Notes: generated from the letters alone by a model not told the origin. Shown: positions 1-8,833, counted from the stretch's first letter. The stretch: 64,000 nt of DNA from Rhodoglobus sp. (GCA_025464445.1 JAODLY010000044.1:1-64000); one strand, 5' to 3'. Numbers and translations are program-made.

Positions 1-748
1 CATGGCCGGCGCGCCAGCCGGCGACGGAAATCGAGGTCTGCGGGATGCTCGCGTGGGAGTCGGCGGGCGAGACTCCGTGGCCGGGGAAATGCTTCAGCGT
101 GGAGAAGACCTCGCCGCTCTCGCCCGCGACTGCCGCGGCCACCCGTGGCGCGGCATCCGCTGCTGTTGCGCCCATCGAGCGCTCGAAGATGAACGAAGAG
201 GGGTCTGCGGTCACATCGGCGACTATCCCGAAATTCACCGTGATGCCCAGCCCGCGCAGCAATCCGCCGCGGGTCGCGAAAGCGTCGGAGGCCGCCCCGG
301 GTGGCAGGCCACGCAGTTGCTCGGCCGCCGGCCCGTCATCGGTCCAGACGCGGCTCACGATGCCGCCCTCCTGGTCGGTCGCGATGAGCACAGGCAGGTG
401 CGGATCCGCGCTCATGCCCGCCGTCATGCCCGCGAGCGCCTCGGGCGGATCAGGGATATTGTCTGCCATCAGGATGAGCCCGCCGACCCCATTGGCTGAG
501 GCAAAGGCGCCGAGCGCGGCCGAGTCGAGCCCCGCCAGGTGCACCATGAGCATGCTCTCGATCTTCTGGTCGAGAGTCATGACGCTGAGCTTCGCGTTCG
601 CGTAGGCCAGCACGGGATCGACTGCCGGCGGGGCCGGCCGCGGAGCAGGCGGTTGCGCGGCCGGAGGTGGGGGTGCCGAGCATCCGGTGAGAATCACTGC
701 GAGCACCGCGACGGATGCCGCGAGGCGCCTGGCGCCGATGCGGGGCAT
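1..748 (-). CDS. Beta-N-acetylhexosaminidase (GH3, NagZ-like) lipoprotein, C-terminus cut by window edge
   Basis: The frame is open from an ATG at 748 to the window edge (249 codons visible). The N-terminus is a lipoprotein signal peptide: basic start, hydrophobic core and LTGC lipobox with Cys23, followed by a Pro/Ala-rich linker, so the enzyme should be anchored outside the membrane. Residues 219-225 read KHFPGHG, the GH3 N-acetylglucosaminidase signature, followed by DSH at 230-232, the loop holding the Asp/His acid-base dyad of NagZ. Known family members remove GlcNAc from muropeptides or chitooligosaccharides; which substrate applies here is not visible. The barrel's last strands lie outside the window. 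Family assignment is firm; substrate is inference. Confidence 0.9.
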   Translation of the reverse strand, partial: MPRIGARRLAASVAVLAVILTGCSAPPPPAAQPPAPRPAPPAVDPVLAYANAKLSVMTLDQKIESMLMVHLAGLDSAALGAFASANGVGGLILMADNIPDPPEALAGMTAGMSADPHLPVLIATDQEGGIVSRVWTDDGPAAEQLRGLPPGAASDAFATRGGLLRGLGITVNFGIVADVTADPSSFIFERSMGATAADAAPRVAAAVAGESGEVFSTLKHFPGHGVSPADSHASIPQTSISVAGWRAGH

Positions 749-757
749 GCCGCGATG

Positions 758-1243
758 CTAGCGGGTGTGGGCGCCCACGAGCCAGCTCAACGACCCGAAG
801 TCTTCGGGCGAGAGCCCGAATTGCTCGGTCGCCCTGGCGACAGTCGCGCGCAACTCCGGCACCTGCGCCCCCTCACGCACGACGACGTCGAGCCCCGCGG
901 GGGTGGCCAGGGACTTCGAGAACCTGAGCACCGCGATGGTGCCGTCCGCGCTGGCGCCCGAGACGGACCACCGGCTGCCTGCGAGGCCGAGCAGCCCCTT
1001 TCCGCGCCAACGGAATTCGTCGCGGTCCCAGGTGTCACGGCCCACGATGTGCTTCTCCTCGCCGTCCACAGTGAGGTACGACACGTCGTCGGAGAGCACG
1101 AGAGGATGCTCGCTGATGACGTCGTAGCTGAATCTCGGCTGCAAGCGCTCGCCGGTCAACCACATCGGAAAGTTTGTCGCGGCGACCACCCAGCTTCCGG
1201 GTAGCACGCCGGCCAGTGTGGTTTCGTCAATTGTCGCGTGCAT
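758..1243 (-). CDS. Conserved-looking protein of unknown function (161 aa)
   Basis: I do not recognise the family. The protein starts at an ATG (1243), has no signal peptide or membrane segment, and is rich in beta-prone stretches with several Trp residues (WDRDEFRWRGKG near residues 72-83), suggesting a small beta-barrel such as a lipocalin-like fold. It ends 10 nt before the start of the NagZ-like lipoprotein gene on the same strand, so the two may be co-transcribed. Codon use matches its neighbours, supporting a real gene. Confidence 0.7.
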   Translation of the reverse strand: MHATIDETTLAGVLPGSWVVAATNFPMWLTGERLQPRFSYDVISEHPLVLSDDVSYLTVDGEEKHIVGRDTWDRDEFRWRGKGLLGLAGSRWSVSGASADGTIAVLRFSKSLATPAGLDVVVREGAQVPELRATVARATEQFGLSPEDFGSLSWLVGAHTR

Positions 1244-1313
1244 TCTTCAAACCTACCCGCGCTGGGGACAAGACGTTCTATCCCCGGCGCGGGTCGGGCA
1301 GTGAAGCGCGCAG

Positions 1314-2264
1314 CTATCCCTTGATGGCGCCGCCGAGGCCGGCGCTCTTGAGGAACGCGCGCTGGAAGACCAGGAAGAAGACGATAGGGATGATCGTGGC
1401 TATCGCGAGCGCTGCGAGATAGACATCGAGCTCGATTGCCTTCTGCAGCGTCGGAAGGCGCACCGACAGGGGCTGCACCGACGGATCACGCAGCACAAGC
1501 AGCGGCCAGAGGTAGTCCTTGTACGCGGCGATGATCGCGAAGACCGAGATCACCCCGAGGATGGGGCGGGACATCGGCAGCACGATCGACCAGAACAACC
1601 TGAACGGCCCGGCACCCTCGGTGCGAGCGGCCTCGAAGACCTCCCGCGGAAGGTTATCGAAGAATCGCTTGACCAGCAGGATGTTGAAAGCGTTCGCGCC
1701 CGCCGGCAACCAGACAGCCCAGAACGTGTTGATGAGCGAAGTCTGGATCAGCGGCGGGTGGATGATCACCAGATACAACGGCACGAGCAACACGACAGCC
1801 GGGACGAACAGCGTCGCGAGCACGAGCCCGTTGAGGATGCCCGCATAGCGCGGTTTGAGCACCGACAGCGCGTAGCCGGCGGTCGTCGCGACGATGATCT
1901 GCACGATCCACGAGCCGAGCGCGACCCAGATCGTGTTGACGAACTGCACGTCGATGTGAACCTCTGTCCACGCCGTGACGATGATGCCCCAGTCCACGCC
2001 GTGGGGGAAGAGCGCCATCGGGCTCTGCAGCGTGTCCTGCGTCGGAGTGATAGCCGATTTCGCGAGCCACAGGATCGGGCCGAGGCCGAAAACGACGAGT
2101 ACGAGCAGCAGCACGCCGTTGAGCACGGTGAACGTGCCGCGAGTGCCGCGTCGACGCCAGTCCGATGCGGAGATGATGCTGCGCTCGTTCGCGTCCACAA
2201 CCTTGGCGCCGCGGCGCCTGCCTGCCCTCGGGAGGATCTTCGGGATGGTCATCATGAGCTCCAT
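1314..2264 (-). CDS. Carbohydrate ABC transporter permease, MalG/UgpE type
   Basis: Inner-membrane permease of a CUT1 sugar importer. After a basic cytoplasmic N-terminus there are about six membrane segments, and near residues 205-230 the EAA loop (EAARTEGAGPFRLFWSIVLP) that docks the ATPase. It overlaps the end of the upstream permease gene by 13 nt, so translation is probably coupled; ATG codons at residues 1, 4 and 5 all lie near the overlap and the exact start is open. It is the last gene of the glucoside operon. No ATP-binding subunit is encoded nearby, as is common in actinobacteria where a shared MsiK-type ATPase serves many importers. Confidence 0.93.
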   Translation of the reverse strand: MELMMTIPKILPRAGRRRGAKVVDANERSIISASDWRRRGTRGTFTVLNGVLLLVLVVFGLGPILWLAKSAITPTQDTLQSPMALFPHGVDWGIIVTAWTEVHIDVQFVNTIWVALGSWIVQIIVATTAGYALSVLKPRYAGILNGLVLATLFVPAVVLLVPLYLVIIHPPLIQTSLINTFWAVWLPAGANAFNILLVKRFFDNLPREVFEAARTEGAGPFRLFWSIVLPMSRPILGVISVFAIIAAYKDYLWPLLVLRDPSVQPLSVRLPTLQKAIELDVYLAALAIATIIPIVFFLVFQRAFLKSAGLGGAIKG

Positions 2265-3235
2265 CGCTTGGTGAGCTGGAAGTAGATCAGGGACAGCGCG
2301 GCGAGGAACAGCGCGAGCATGACGCTGAGCGCCGTCGCCGCACCGTAGTTGCCACCCAGGCTGTTCTGGAACGCGTAGCGATAGATCAACAGCAGGATCG
2401 TGATCGTCGCGTTCGCCGGCCCTCCCCCGGTGAACAGGAAGGGTTCGAGGAACACCTGCGACGTGCCGATTATCTGCAGGATGAGGGTGATGATCAGCAC
2501 CCCGCGCAGCTGTGGCAGCGTGACGTGCCAGATTTTCTGCCAGATCGATGCGCCGTCGACTTCAGCGGCGTCGTAGAGCTCCGGCGGCACGCTCGTGAGC
2601 GCGGCCAGGTAGATGATCACGGTGCCGCCTGCGGCAGCCCAGGTCGCCTCGAGCACGAGGGAAGGCATCGCCTCTATGGCGTTTTGGATCCATGGTTGGG
2701 GCGGGATGCCCACCCAACCCAGAATCGTGTTGAACACACCCTCTGGGCGCCCGTCGTAGAAGAATTTCCAGAGCAGCACCGCGACGACCGGCGGAACAAC
2801 CACTGGTAGGTAGGCGAGCGCGCTGAACAGGCCTTTGCCCCTGCGCACCTCGCTCATGAGCACGGCCGCGACGAGCGGCACCGGGTAGCCGAAGATGAGG
2901 GCCAGCAGCGCGAAGTATCCGGTGTTCTGGATCGCGACGTAGAGGTTGGGGTCGTGCAGCACGCGGGCGAAGTTGTCCCAACCCACGAAGATCGCCGGTG
3001 TGACGAGGTTTGTCTTCTGGAAGCTCATGACGAGCGCCTGCACGATGGGGTACCAGGAGAACGCCCCGAAGATCACGAGCATGGGCAGCAGGAATACGAG
3101 GTTGGAGACTCCACCACCGCGCACCCAGGTGCCGAAATTCCGCTTGCGGGTGCGCTGCACGATCACCCGCTGCGGGCTGGCGGCGGCAGATGCCGCGGCC
3201 AGGTCGATAATCGGTGGCGTCTCGACGGTGGTCAT
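2252..3235 (-). CDS. Carbohydrate ABC transporter permease, MalF/UgpA type
   Basis: Partner permease of the CUT1 importer. A ~45-residue cytoplasmic tail rich in Ala, Arg and Lys precedes about six membrane helices. The EAA loop is visible as AAEVDGASIWQKIWHVTLPQ in the C-terminal half. I chose the ATG at 3235 because AAGGGA lies seven bases upstream; an in-frame start 60 nt further upstream would lie inside the intergenic hairpin and looks wrong. The gene sits 72 nt after the binding-protein gene and overlaps the next permease, the usual order of such operons. Confidence 0.93.
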   Translation of the reverse strand: MTTVETPPIIDLAAASAAASPQRVIVQRTRKRNFGTWVRGGGVSNLVFLLPMLVIFGAFSWYPIVQALVMSFQKTNLVTPAIFVGWDNFARVLHDPNLYVAIQNTGYFALLALIFGYPVPLVAAVLMSEVRRGKGLFSALAYLPVVVPPVVAVLLWKFFYDGRPEGVFNTILGWVGIPPQPWIQNAIEAMPSLVLEATWAAAGGTVIIYLAALTSVPPELYDAAEVDGASIWQKIWHVTLPQLRGVLIITLILQIIGTSQVFLEPFLFTGGGPANATITILLLIYRYAFQNSLGGNYGAATALSVMLALFLAALSLIYFQLTKRWSS

Positions 3236-3260
3236 GCTCTTTCCCTTGGATCGAAGGAGT

Positions 3261-3293
3261 GCCGCCGGCGGCTGGAGACCAGCCGCCGGCGGC
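3261..3293 (-). terminator. Perfect GC-rich hairpin between binding-protein and permease genes
   Basis: GCCGCCGGCGGCTGG (3261-3275) and its exact complement (3279-3293) form a 15-bp stem with a 3-nt loop, 15 nt after the binding-protein stop codon. There is no following U-run. In CUT1 operons a hairpin here typically stabilises the binding-protein mRNA and reduces read-through into the permeases, which would explain unequal expression within one operon. Confidence 0.7.
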
Positions 3294-3307
3294 AATTGTT
3301 TAGCTGG

Positions 3308-4669
3308 TTATCCTGCGTCGACGAGCGCCTGGACGTCGGTGTTGACCTGCTTGAGCAGGGCATCGATGTCGGCGTTCGGGTCGGTCAGGACGGACTGCAC
3401 CACGACATCCAGGGCAGCGTACAGCTCCTGGGTGTGCGAGATGGGCTCAGCGACTGTCGGCTGGTCGAAGATGTTGTCAAGGAAGAACGACACCTGGTTC
3501 TGAGGAACGTTGATGTAATCCTTGATCCATTCCTGCGACTGCGTAAGCGTGGCCTTGTCGAAGATCGGCAGGGCCGGCACGCCGACGGGCTGGTTTGCCT
3601 CAGACAGCGTCTTGGCATCCAGGATCGCAGCGTCCTTGTTGAGCAGCTTCTGCATGTAGTAGAAGTCGATCCACTTGACAGCTGCGGCCTTGACCGCGTC
3701 CGTTGCCTTGATGTTCACCGTGGCGATGGTTCCACCAGCGAGAACACCGGCATCCTTACCCTCGAGCGGGAGGCTCGCGAGTCCGTAGTTTGCCGGGTCC
3801 ATTGCCTGCGACTGCACCAGGTTGGTGAAGATGTCAGAACCGCTGGTGTACATGCCGATCTGGCCTGCACCGAACGCCTGGTTGATGGTGCCCCAGTCGA
3901 GCAGGAAGTTGGCTCCCATGGAGTTGTCTTCCCAACGCAGCGCCTTGAGGTACTCAAGAGTGGCCTTGGTGCCGGCGTTGTCAGCCGTGACCGTGACCGA
4001 GTCGCCGTTCTTCACTTCGAGGCGTCCGCCACGGGTGGCGCTTCCGACAGCGAGCTGCCATCCACCGGTGTTGCTTGCCGCCATCTGGGCGAAACCGGTA
4101 AGACCGGTCTTGTCCGCGATGATCTTGGCGTCGGCGCGAACCTCGGCCCACGTCGTCGGCGGCTTGTCGGGGTCGAGGCCGGCCGCGGTGAAGATCGCCC
4201 GGTTGTACTGCAGGCCGTTGCCATAGGCAGCGGTCGGCAGGCCGTAGATCTTGCCGTCGGTACCCTGCGCCTGTGAAAGCACGTTCGGGTTGAACTTGCT
4301 CGAGTAGTCGAGGCCGTTCACCAGGTCGGTGATGTCTGCAAGCTGGCCGTTCTCGATGAGCGTCTTACCGTCCGTGAACGGAATGGTGAAGACATCGGGA
4401 AGGGTGCCGCCGGCGAGCTGAGCCGCGAACGTCGGGCCGGTCCACTCGTACTCCTGCGACTTCACAGTGATGTTCGGGTTGGCCTTCTCGAACTGAGCGA
4501 CCTGAGCGTCGAAAGCGTCGAACGCCGACTGGTCGCTTCCGGGGATGAGGCTCACGACCGTGATCGTGACCTTTCCGTCGCCGGCAGCAGGGGTGCTGCA
4601 AGCGGCCAGTGAGGCGATGACCCCAATCGCGGCGATACCCGCGATAAGAGCCTTGCTTCTTGACTTCAT
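3308..4669 (-). CDS. Extracellular solute-binding lipoprotein of sugar ABC importer
   Basis: The 453-residue protein has a basic start, a hydrophobic segment and a LAAC lipobox with Cys24, so it should be a membrane-anchored substrate-binding protein. The mature chain has the family-1 solute-binding style: an N-terminal ITVVSLIPGSDQSAFDAF strand-helix, a DVFTIPFTDGKTLIENGQLADIT region, and a Trp/Tyr-rich interior suited to stacking on sugars. AAGGCAAG precedes the ATG. It is the first transport gene after the GH13 glucosidase; context points to maltose, trehalose or another alpha-glucoside as ligand, which is inference. Confidence 0.93.
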   Translation of the reverse strand: MKSRSKALIAGIAAIGVIASLAACSTPAAGDGKVTITVVSLIPGSDQSAFDAFDAQVAQFEKANPNITVKSQEYEWTGPTFAAQLAGGTLPDVFTIPFTDGKTLIENGQLADITDLVNGLDYSSKFNPNVLSQAQGTDGKIYGLPTAAYGNGLQYNRAIFTAAGLDPDKPPTTWAEVRADAKIIADKTGLTGFAQMAASNTGGWQLAVGSATRGGRLEVKNGDSVTVTADNAGTKATLEYLKALRWEDNSMGANFLLDWGTINQAFGAGQIGMYTSGSDIFTNLVQSQAMDPANYGLASLPLEGKDAGVLAGGTIATVNIKATDAVKAAAVKWIDFYYMQKLLNKDAAILDAKTLSEANQPVGVPALPIFDKATLTQSQEWIKDYINVPQNQVSFFLDNIFDQPTVAEPISHTQELYAALDVVVQSVLTDPNADIDALLKQVNTDVQALVDAG

Positions 4670-4733
4670 TGTCTTGCCTTTCTTTGCGTTGTGTTTGGCG
4701 GTGCGGAATCGGATGGTGCTAGTGCTCCGGCGG

Positions 4734-6446
4734 CTAGTGCTGTGTCCGTAGCCACGCCGTGGAGTCCTGGGCGAGCTGGCCGGTGGGTCCGACCAGTTCA
4801 GTGCTGCTGAGCAGAATCTCTTCGTGCTCCGGCAGGTCTATGGGGTGGCCGGAGAGGTTCGTCACGTTGACGAATCCCCCGCCACGGGAGAAGGCGAGCA
4901 CGCCGGGCTCGCTGTCGAGCCATTCGAGCGCGCCGTCTCCGAGAGATTCGGTGGCCCTGCGGATGCTGAGGGCTGCACGGTAAAGGGACAGCATCGAGGA
5001 TGGGTCGTGCGCCTCCGCCTCCACGGTGTACTTCGCCCAGCCCTCCGGCTGCGGCAGCCAGGGCTCGGCGGGGGCGGTTCCCGCGTACGGCGAGAAGCCG
5101 AACGGCTCGTGCTGCCCGCTCCAGGGCAGCGGCACGCGGCATCCATCGCGTCCAGGGTCGACGCCGTTGGACCGGAAGTACATCGGGTCTTGCCGAGTGT
5201 CATCCGGAAGGTCTTCGACCTCGGGCAGGCCGAGCTCGTCACCCTGGTAGATATAGAGGGAGCCGGGCAGGGCTGCACTCAGGAGGGCGGCGGCCCGGGC
5301 CCGTCGGGTCCCGAGGTCGAGATCTGTCGGCGTGTTGAAACGCTTCGTCGCGAATGCGAACGAGCTGTCCTCACGGCCGTAGCGCGTGACCGGTCGGGTC
5401 ACGTCATGGTTAGAGAGCACCCATGTCGACGGGGCGTCGACGGGGGCGTGGGCGGCGATCATCGAGACTATCGACTCGCGCAACTGCGTGGCATCCCAGG
5501 GGCGGGCCATGAAATCGAAATTGAACGCCGTGTGCATCTCGTCGCTGCGCAGGTAGTTCGCGAAGCGCTGCGTGTCTGGCATCCAGACCTCTCCGACGAG
5601 CACACGCGTGCCCTCGTAGGAGTCGGCGATCGCCCGCCAGGAGCGGTAGATGTCGTGCACTTCGTCACGGTCGACGTTGGGGTGCTTGCCGACCTCGACA
5701 ACATCGGGAATCTCGGGCAGCTCAGGGTCTTTCTCGAGCAGGGCTGCCGAGTCGATACGAACTCCGGCCACTCCGCGGTCGAACCAGAAGCGCAGCACGT
5801 CTTCGTGCTCCTTGCGCACGTCGGGGTGGTTCCAGTTGAGGTCGGGCTGCTCGGGGGTGAAGAGGTGCAGGTACCACTGGCCGGGCGTGCCGTCAGGGTT
5901 TGTCGTGCGGGTCCAGGTCTCGCCCTGGAAGTTCGACACCCAGTGGTTGGGCATCTCGTCGCCATTCGGGCCGACGCCGTCCCTGAACCAGAAGCGTTCG
6001 CGCTCCGGTGAACCCGGTCCCGCCGCCAGGGCAGCCTTGAACCACTCGTGCTCGTGGGAGATGTGGTTCGGCACGACGTCGATGATCGTGCGGATGCCCA
6101 GCTCGAGTGCCTCGCGGATCAGGGCCTCGGCCTCGGCCAGGTCGCCGAACGCCGGGTGGATCGCGCGGTAGTCGGATACGTCATAGCCGCCGTCGGCCAG
6201 TGGGCTCGGGTACCACGGGGTGAACCACAGCGCGTCGACACCGAGGTCGCGCAGGTAGCCCAGGCGGGATCTCACGCCTGCGATGTCGCCCGTGCCGTCG
6301 CCGTTGCCGTCCGCGAAACTGCGGATGTACACCTGGTAGATCACGGCACTGCGCCACCACAGGGGGTCCGCGGTGCTCGGCGAGACAAGCCCGGCGGCGA
6401 CGATTCGGGTCTCGTCGACCTGTGGGGCGAGGACGGGTACGTCCAC
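4734..6446 (-). CDS. GH13 alpha-glucosidase (oligo-1,6-glucosidase/alpha-glucosidase type)
   Basis: A 570-residue cytoplasmic GH13 enzyme, the usual length for the alpha-glucosidase subfamily. Conserved regions are visible in order: DVVPNH (123-128), GVRIDS with nucleophile Asp232, VGEVW with acid/base Glu286, and NHD with transition-state stabiliser Asp348. It has no signal peptide, so it should hydrolyse alpha-glucosides after import by the downstream transporter. The start is GTG at 6446 with GAGAGAAG about six bases upstream. The intergenic stretch before it carries a paired CTTGCG site, implying repression by the LacI protein encoded just upstream. Linkage specificity cannot be read from sequence alone. 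Confidence 0.93.
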   Translation of the reverse strand: MDVPVLAPQVDETRIVAAGLVSPSTADPLWWRSAVIYQVYIRSFADGNGDGTGDIAGVRSRLGYLRDLGVDALWFTPWYPSPLADGGYDVSDYRAIHPAFGDLAEAEALIREALELGIRTIIDVVPNHISHEHEWFKAALAAGPGSPERERFWFRDGVGPNGDEMPNHWVSNFQGETWTRTTNPDGTPGQWYLHLFTPEQPDLNWNHPDVRKEHEDVLRFWFDRGVAGVRIDSAALLEKDPELPEIPDVVEVGKHPNVDRDEVHDIYRSWRAIADSYEGTRVLVGEVWMPDTQRFANYLRSDEMHTAFNFDFMARPWDATQLRESIVSMIAAHAPVDAPSTWVLSNHDVTRPVTRYGREDSSFAFATKRFNTPTDLDLGTRRARAAALLSAALPGSLYIYQGDELGLPEVEDLPDDTRQDPMYFRSNGVDPGRDGCRVPLPWSGQHEPFGFSPYAGTAPAEPWLPQPEGWAKYTVEAEAHDPSSMLSLYRAALSIRRATESLGDGALEWLDSEPGVLAFSRGGGFVNVTNLSGHPIDLPEHEEILLSSTELVGPTGQLAQDSTAWLRTQH

Positions 6447-6563
6447 TCGGGCTTCTCTCTGTCAACGCCGGTGTTGGCAGGGCACGACAGTACGTCAAGC
6501 CCTCAGAGACTGAATGTAGCTTTATTAACAGATTGATGCAAGAACTCAACAGATAGTAAGTAA

Positions 6564-6579
6564 CTTGCGTATTCTTGCG
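6564..6579. promoter_or_regulatory. Operator-like direct repeat upstream of the glucosidase operon
   Basis: CTTGCG occurs at 6564-6569 and again at 6574-6579, ten bases apart on the same face of the helix, between the LacI gene stop and the glucosidase start. The same hexamer in reverse complement (CGCAAG) occurs three times upstream of lacI with the same 10-bp period. That pairing with a LacI regulator makes it a good candidate operator. Confidence 0.55.
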
Positions 6580-6583
6580 CTGC

Positions 6584-7594
6584 TTAGCGGGGCACTGCCG
6601 GTGCCGTCGACCCCCGCACGACAAGTTCAGGTTCGAATAGATACTCGTCTGTCGCCGTCGCAGCGCCCTTGATCTGGCTCACCAGGAGCTCGATGATCAT
6701 GCGCCCCATCGGTTCGATCGGTTGGCGGACTGTCGTGAGTGGCGGGTCCGTGGCGTTCATGAGGGCCGAGTCGTCGAAGCCGACGATGGACACGTCGCCA
6801 GGCACAGTCAGTCCTGCCCTGCGCACGGCCCTGATTGCACCGAGCGCGATCGGGTCTGACATGCAGATGATGCCGGTGACCCCGGAGGCCAGCAACCGCG
6901 TTGTCGCGGCCTGGCCGGCCTCGAGCGAGTAGTGGGAGTGCACCACGTGCTCGTCGGGCAAAACGGTGCCAGACGCCTCAGCCGCAGCCAGTGCCGCCGC
7001 GAGTTTTCGCTGCGAGGGGATGTGGTCCTTCGGCCCGAGCACGAGGCCGATCCGCTCGTGCCCGAGTTGGCGCAGGTGGTTCCAGGCCTGTTCGGTGGCG
7101 ACCGCGTCATCCGTGGATACCGTGGGAAAGTCGAGTTCTGCGATGGGCGCGTTCACGAAAACGGTGGGCAGGTTGAGCTCGGCGAGACGGGCGTAGTGCT
7201 CGTGCGGGGCATCCTGCTGGGTGTACTGGCCACCCACGAACACGACGCCGGACACCTGCTGCTGCAGCAGCAGCTCGACGTAGTCGGCCTCGGAGATGCC
7301 GCCGGCAGTCTGCGTGCACAGCACTGGGGTGTACCCGTTTTGGGCGAGGGCAGCGGCGATGAACTCACCGAATGCGGGGAATATCGGGTTCTGCAACTCC
7401 GGGAGGAAGAGCCCGACGAGGCGTGCCCGTTCTCCCCTCAGCTTTGTCGGGCGCTCGTACCCGAGCACGTCGAGCGCCGTGAGCACCGCCTGCCTGGTGA
7501 CATCCGATACCCCGGGTTTCTCGTTGAGTACCCGGCTTACGGTGGCTTCACTGACCCCGACCTTGCGTGCCACTTCGGCGAGTCGCTTCGACAT
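6584..7594 (-). CDS. LacI-family transcriptional regulator of the glucoside operon
   Basis: A 336-residue LacI/GalR repressor: N-terminal helix-turn-helix and hinge helix (LAEVARKVGVSEATVSRVLN near residues 4-23), then a periplasmic-binding-protein-like sensor domain with the typical VGLFLPELQNPIFPAFGEFI opening and VSIVGFDDSALMNATDPPLTTVRQP near the end. I used the ATG at 7594; an upstream in-frame start would put the operator repeats inside the coding region. It lies 137 nt from the GH13 gene on the same strand and probably represses it and the importer, with an alpha-glucoside as inducer (inference). Confidence 0.92.
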   Translation of the reverse strand: MSKRLAEVARKVGVSEATVSRVLNEKPGVSDVTRQAVLTALDVLGYERPTKLRGERARLVGLFLPELQNPIFPAFGEFIAAALAQNGYTPVLCTQTAGGISEADYVELLLQQQVSGVVFVGGQYTQQDAPHEHYARLAELNLPTVFVNAPIAELDFPTVSTDDAVATEQAWNHLRQLGHERIGLVLGPKDHIPSQRKLAAALAAAEASGTVLPDEHVVHSHYSLEAGQAATTRLLASGVTGIICMSDPIALGAIRAVRRAGLTVPGDVSIVGFDDSALMNATDPPLTTVRQPIEPMGRMIIELLVSQIKGAATATDEYLFEPELVVRGSTAPAVPR

Positions 7595-7608
7595 GCCGCA
7601 ATAGTAGT

Positions 7609-7641
7609 CGCAAGAACGCGCAAGATCACGCAAGAACTTGC
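7609..7641. promoter_or_regulatory. Three helically phased CGCAAG operator repeats upstream of lacI
   Basis: CGCAAG begins at 7609, 7619 and 7629, exactly 10 bp apart; the last copy extends into GCAAGAACTTGC (7630-7641), a palindrome with GCAAG/CTTGC half-sites around AA. The array lies between lacI (minus) and the ubiA-like gene (plus), so it could autoregulate lacI and possibly affect the divergent gene. Confidence 0.6.
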
Positions 7642-7677
7642 AGAACAGCCTCTCACTTTGGGCCGTAACATTCAGGG

Positions 7678-8508
7678 ATGCCCAATAAAGTGGTAGCGCT
7701 CGCCCGGTCGACGCACCCGGGGCCGAGCATTTCGGTGGCGGCGATCGCCGTCATCCTCGGTTTCGGCGTCGGCCTGGAGCCTTGGCGCCTGGTGCTGTTG
7801 GGTCTCGCATTCCTCGCGAACCAGGTCTCCGTGGGCCTCTCCAATGACTGGATCGACGCCGACCGGGACCGCGCCGTCGGCCGCACCGACAAGCCGGTGG
7901 CCCTCGGCCAGGTGGGTGTCGGCGCGGTGCGGACCACCGCTTTCGTCGCGGCCGGGCTCGCGATTGCGCTCATGATCCCGCTCGGCTGGGCGGCGACCGC
8001 CGCCCAGTTGGTCTTCCTCGCCGCCGGCTGGACGTACAACACGGTGTTCAAGAGCACCCCGCTCTCGGTCGTGCCGTACATCGTGGGTTTTGGGGCTCTC
8101 CCCCTCGCTGTGACCCTCGCGCTGCCTTCCCCGTCGCTCGCCTCGCCGTGGGTTCTGCTCACCGGTGCGCTCCTCGGGGTCGCGGCCCATTTCGCGAACG
8201 TGCTCCCCGACCTCGACGATGATCGTGCCACCGGCGTGCGCGGGCTGCCCCACCGGGTCCGCGCGCGGGCGTCTGGCCTCGTGATCGCCGCGGCACTGGC
8301 CGCGGCATCCGCGAGCATCGTGCTCGGCCCCGGGCCGGCACCCGCGTTCAACTACGTCGGCCTTGTGCTCAGCCTGCTTCTCGCGATCGGATGCGCCGTG
8401 CTCGTGCTGCGCGGGCGCTCGACCCGCCTCGTCTTCCGCCTGATCATCGCCGGCGCGCTCATCGACGTGCTGCTGTTGGCGCTCTCCGGGGCGCGGCTGC
8501 TGCAGTAG
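7678..8508 (+). CDS. UbiA-family prenyltransferase, integral membrane
   Basis: A 276-residue, all-helical membrane protein with about eight to nine hydrophobic segments. Both Asp-rich motifs of the UbiA superfamily are present: NDWIDADRD (56-64) for the diphosphate-Mg site and LPDLDDDR (176-183). The family transfers prenyl groups to aromatic or sugar acceptors (quinones, heme, decaprenyl-phosphoribose). No quinone or carotenoid genes adjoin it, so the acceptor is unknown. The start lacks a clear ribosome-binding site; TAACAT six bases upstream of the ATG suggests a leaderless message. Confidence 0.88.
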   Translation: MPNKVVALARSTHPGPSISVAAIAVILGFGVGLEPWRLVLLGLAFLANQVSVGLSNDWIDADRDRAVGRTDKPVALGQVGVGAVRTTAFVAAGLAIALMIPLGWAATAAQLVFLAAGWTYNTVFKSTPLSVVPYIVGFGALPLAVTLALPSPSLASPWVLLTGALLGVAAHFANVLPDLDDDRATGVRGLPHRVRARASGLVIAAALAAASASIVLGPGPAPAFNYVGLVLSLLLAIGCAVLVLRGRSTRLVFRLIIAGALIDVLLLALSGARLLQ

Positions 8509-8833
8509 GACTGCCCCCTGCGCGGCCGCCCACCCGCGCGTGCGCGGCCCGCCTCGCCCGGCCCGCGCTGCCGCTCGCGGGCTCCGTTTTGAAGGTGTCC
8601 GCCGCTGCCGCTGCCGCGGCCAGCGAGGTCGCGCGGGCTCCGGCGCCTCCTTCTTTGCACTCCTGAGAATCAGCACATTAGTAAGGGCAACGTACAAATA
8701 GTAAGGGCAACGTACAAATGTGCTGATTCCCAAGAGCGTTTTGAAAGTGTCTGCCGCTGCCCCGCCGACGAAGAACCAGCGTGCCTAGGCGAGGCCGCTT
8801 CCCCGCCGACGAAGCGGGCGAGGCCGCGAGGCC
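8509..8833. repeat. Repeat-rich intergenic region between convergent genes
   Basis: No gene is seen. A 25-bp direct repeat starting CGTTTTGAA and ending CCGCTGCC occurs at 8585-8609 and 8737-8761 with two differences. Between the copies is a 13-bp perfect inverted repeat (GAATCAGCACATT at 8667-8679; complement at 8717-8729) enclosing two identical 20-bp tandem units (8680-8699 and 8700-8719). Further short GC-rich repeats (CCCGCCGACGAAG) follow. The location between the convergent ubiA-like and efflux genes fits transcription termination, but the nested structure is more elaborate than a terminator. Confidence 0.75.

Noticed and set aside
4673-4688. CTTGCC...TTTGCG near the binding-protein start considered as another LacI site.
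   Set aside because: The first half is simply the complement of the ribosome-binding sequence, and the second is imperfect.
8680-8719. Tandem 20-bp units considered as a minimal CRISPR array.
   Set aside because: Only two identical units without spacers and no cas genes.
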